Origin: Bacteroides faecalis
GTDB taxonomy: Bacteria > Bacteroidota > Bacteroidia > Bacteroidales > Bacteroidaceae
Length of the DNA: 64,000 nucleotides
Reading direction: 5' to 3'
Assembly: GCF_003865075.1 (NCBI RefSeq)
Contig: NZ_BHWB01000007.1
Location: 186,001-250,000, forward strand
Shown: piece by piece, positions 63,987 to 64,000 of the stretch
How positions within the stretch are numbered: position 1 is the first letter of the stretch
How the letters are laid out: every line of letters begins with the position of its first letter
Notes under the pieces: model-generated
The model's database searches: none
Seen by the model: only the letters and a program-made list of their open reading frames with translations
What the model was told of the DNA's origin: nothing
Program-made: the position numbers and the translations under genes

Positions 63987-64000
63987 AATCTTTTGTTATT

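Noticed and set aside
1-64000. tRNA or rRNA genes
   Set aside because: No cloverleaf-like or rRNA-like sequence noticed by eye on either strand; a covariance search would be decisive.

Overview
The window looks like a chromosomal segment of a gut Bacteroides or close relative (Bacteroidales). This rests on many upstream regions carrying the TAnnTTTG -7 element, several with TTG 19-20 bp upstream. It also rests on an ECF sigma/FecR/SusC/SusD locus, a smalltalk-type small gene, and Bacteroidetes-type versions of housekeeping genes (DnaE, UvrC, MnmD, GT117/DUF2723, DUF4861). The species cannot be fixed from the sequence alone. I saw no rRNA, tRNA, CRISPR array or intact insertion sequence.

Layout. 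0-5.6 kb: phosphatidylethanolamine synthesis (pssA partial, psd) divergent from dnaE, followed by trxA and a small acidic protein that ends in a clear terminator. 5.6-17.5 kb: an accessory Rhs locus read leftward. It has a 1056-aa YD-repeat partner and a full 1172-aa Rhs protein with a GIY-YIG-like C-terminal toxin domain and an immunity gene. A displaced second module follows (Rhs core without its N-terminus, a different C-terminal tip and a two-TM immunity protein), then a third, badly decayed module. The two displaced modules share a ~112-bp block with a 12-bp inverted repeat. 17.6-19.7 kb: a smalltalk gene and a second small ORF, both with perfect Shine-Dalgarno sequences, then a gene-poor stretch with GTGACA repeats and a 21/22-bp repeat array.

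19.9-21.6 kb: a SpmA/SpmB-like membrane protein and ybeY. 21.8-32.3 kb: an ECF sigma-FecR-SusC-SusD operon whose distal genes are a lipoprotein and a zinc metalloprotease, suggesting capture of peptide or protein rather than glycan. 32.3-33.7 kb: an intergenic stretch with a hairpin, a 22-bp repeat array and a strong candidate small RNA on the minus strand. 33.7-46.8 kb: housekeeping genes (mnmG, apt, uvrC, dtd, a MazG-like gene, deoC, a DUF1266-like gene, a polyprenyl synthase, polA, cysE), with a parS-like palindrome between mnmG and apt and a promoter-to-terminator unit with no large gene after polA.

46.8-64 kb: a THUMP RNA methyltransferase with an arginine-rich repeat tail, a DPP-IV-like peptidase, purD, two membrane proteins, mnmD, a zinc-type binding lipoprotein and ABC ATPase without a permease, a large GT117/DUF2723 protein, a polysaccharide deacetylase and queG. 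On the minus strand, a DUF4861 lipoprotein and kduD look like the end of an unsaturated-uronate pathway.

The least ordinary items are the modular Rhs array with recombination scars, three intergenic arrays with a 21-22 bp period but different unit sequences, two candidate small RNA units, and the parS-like site.
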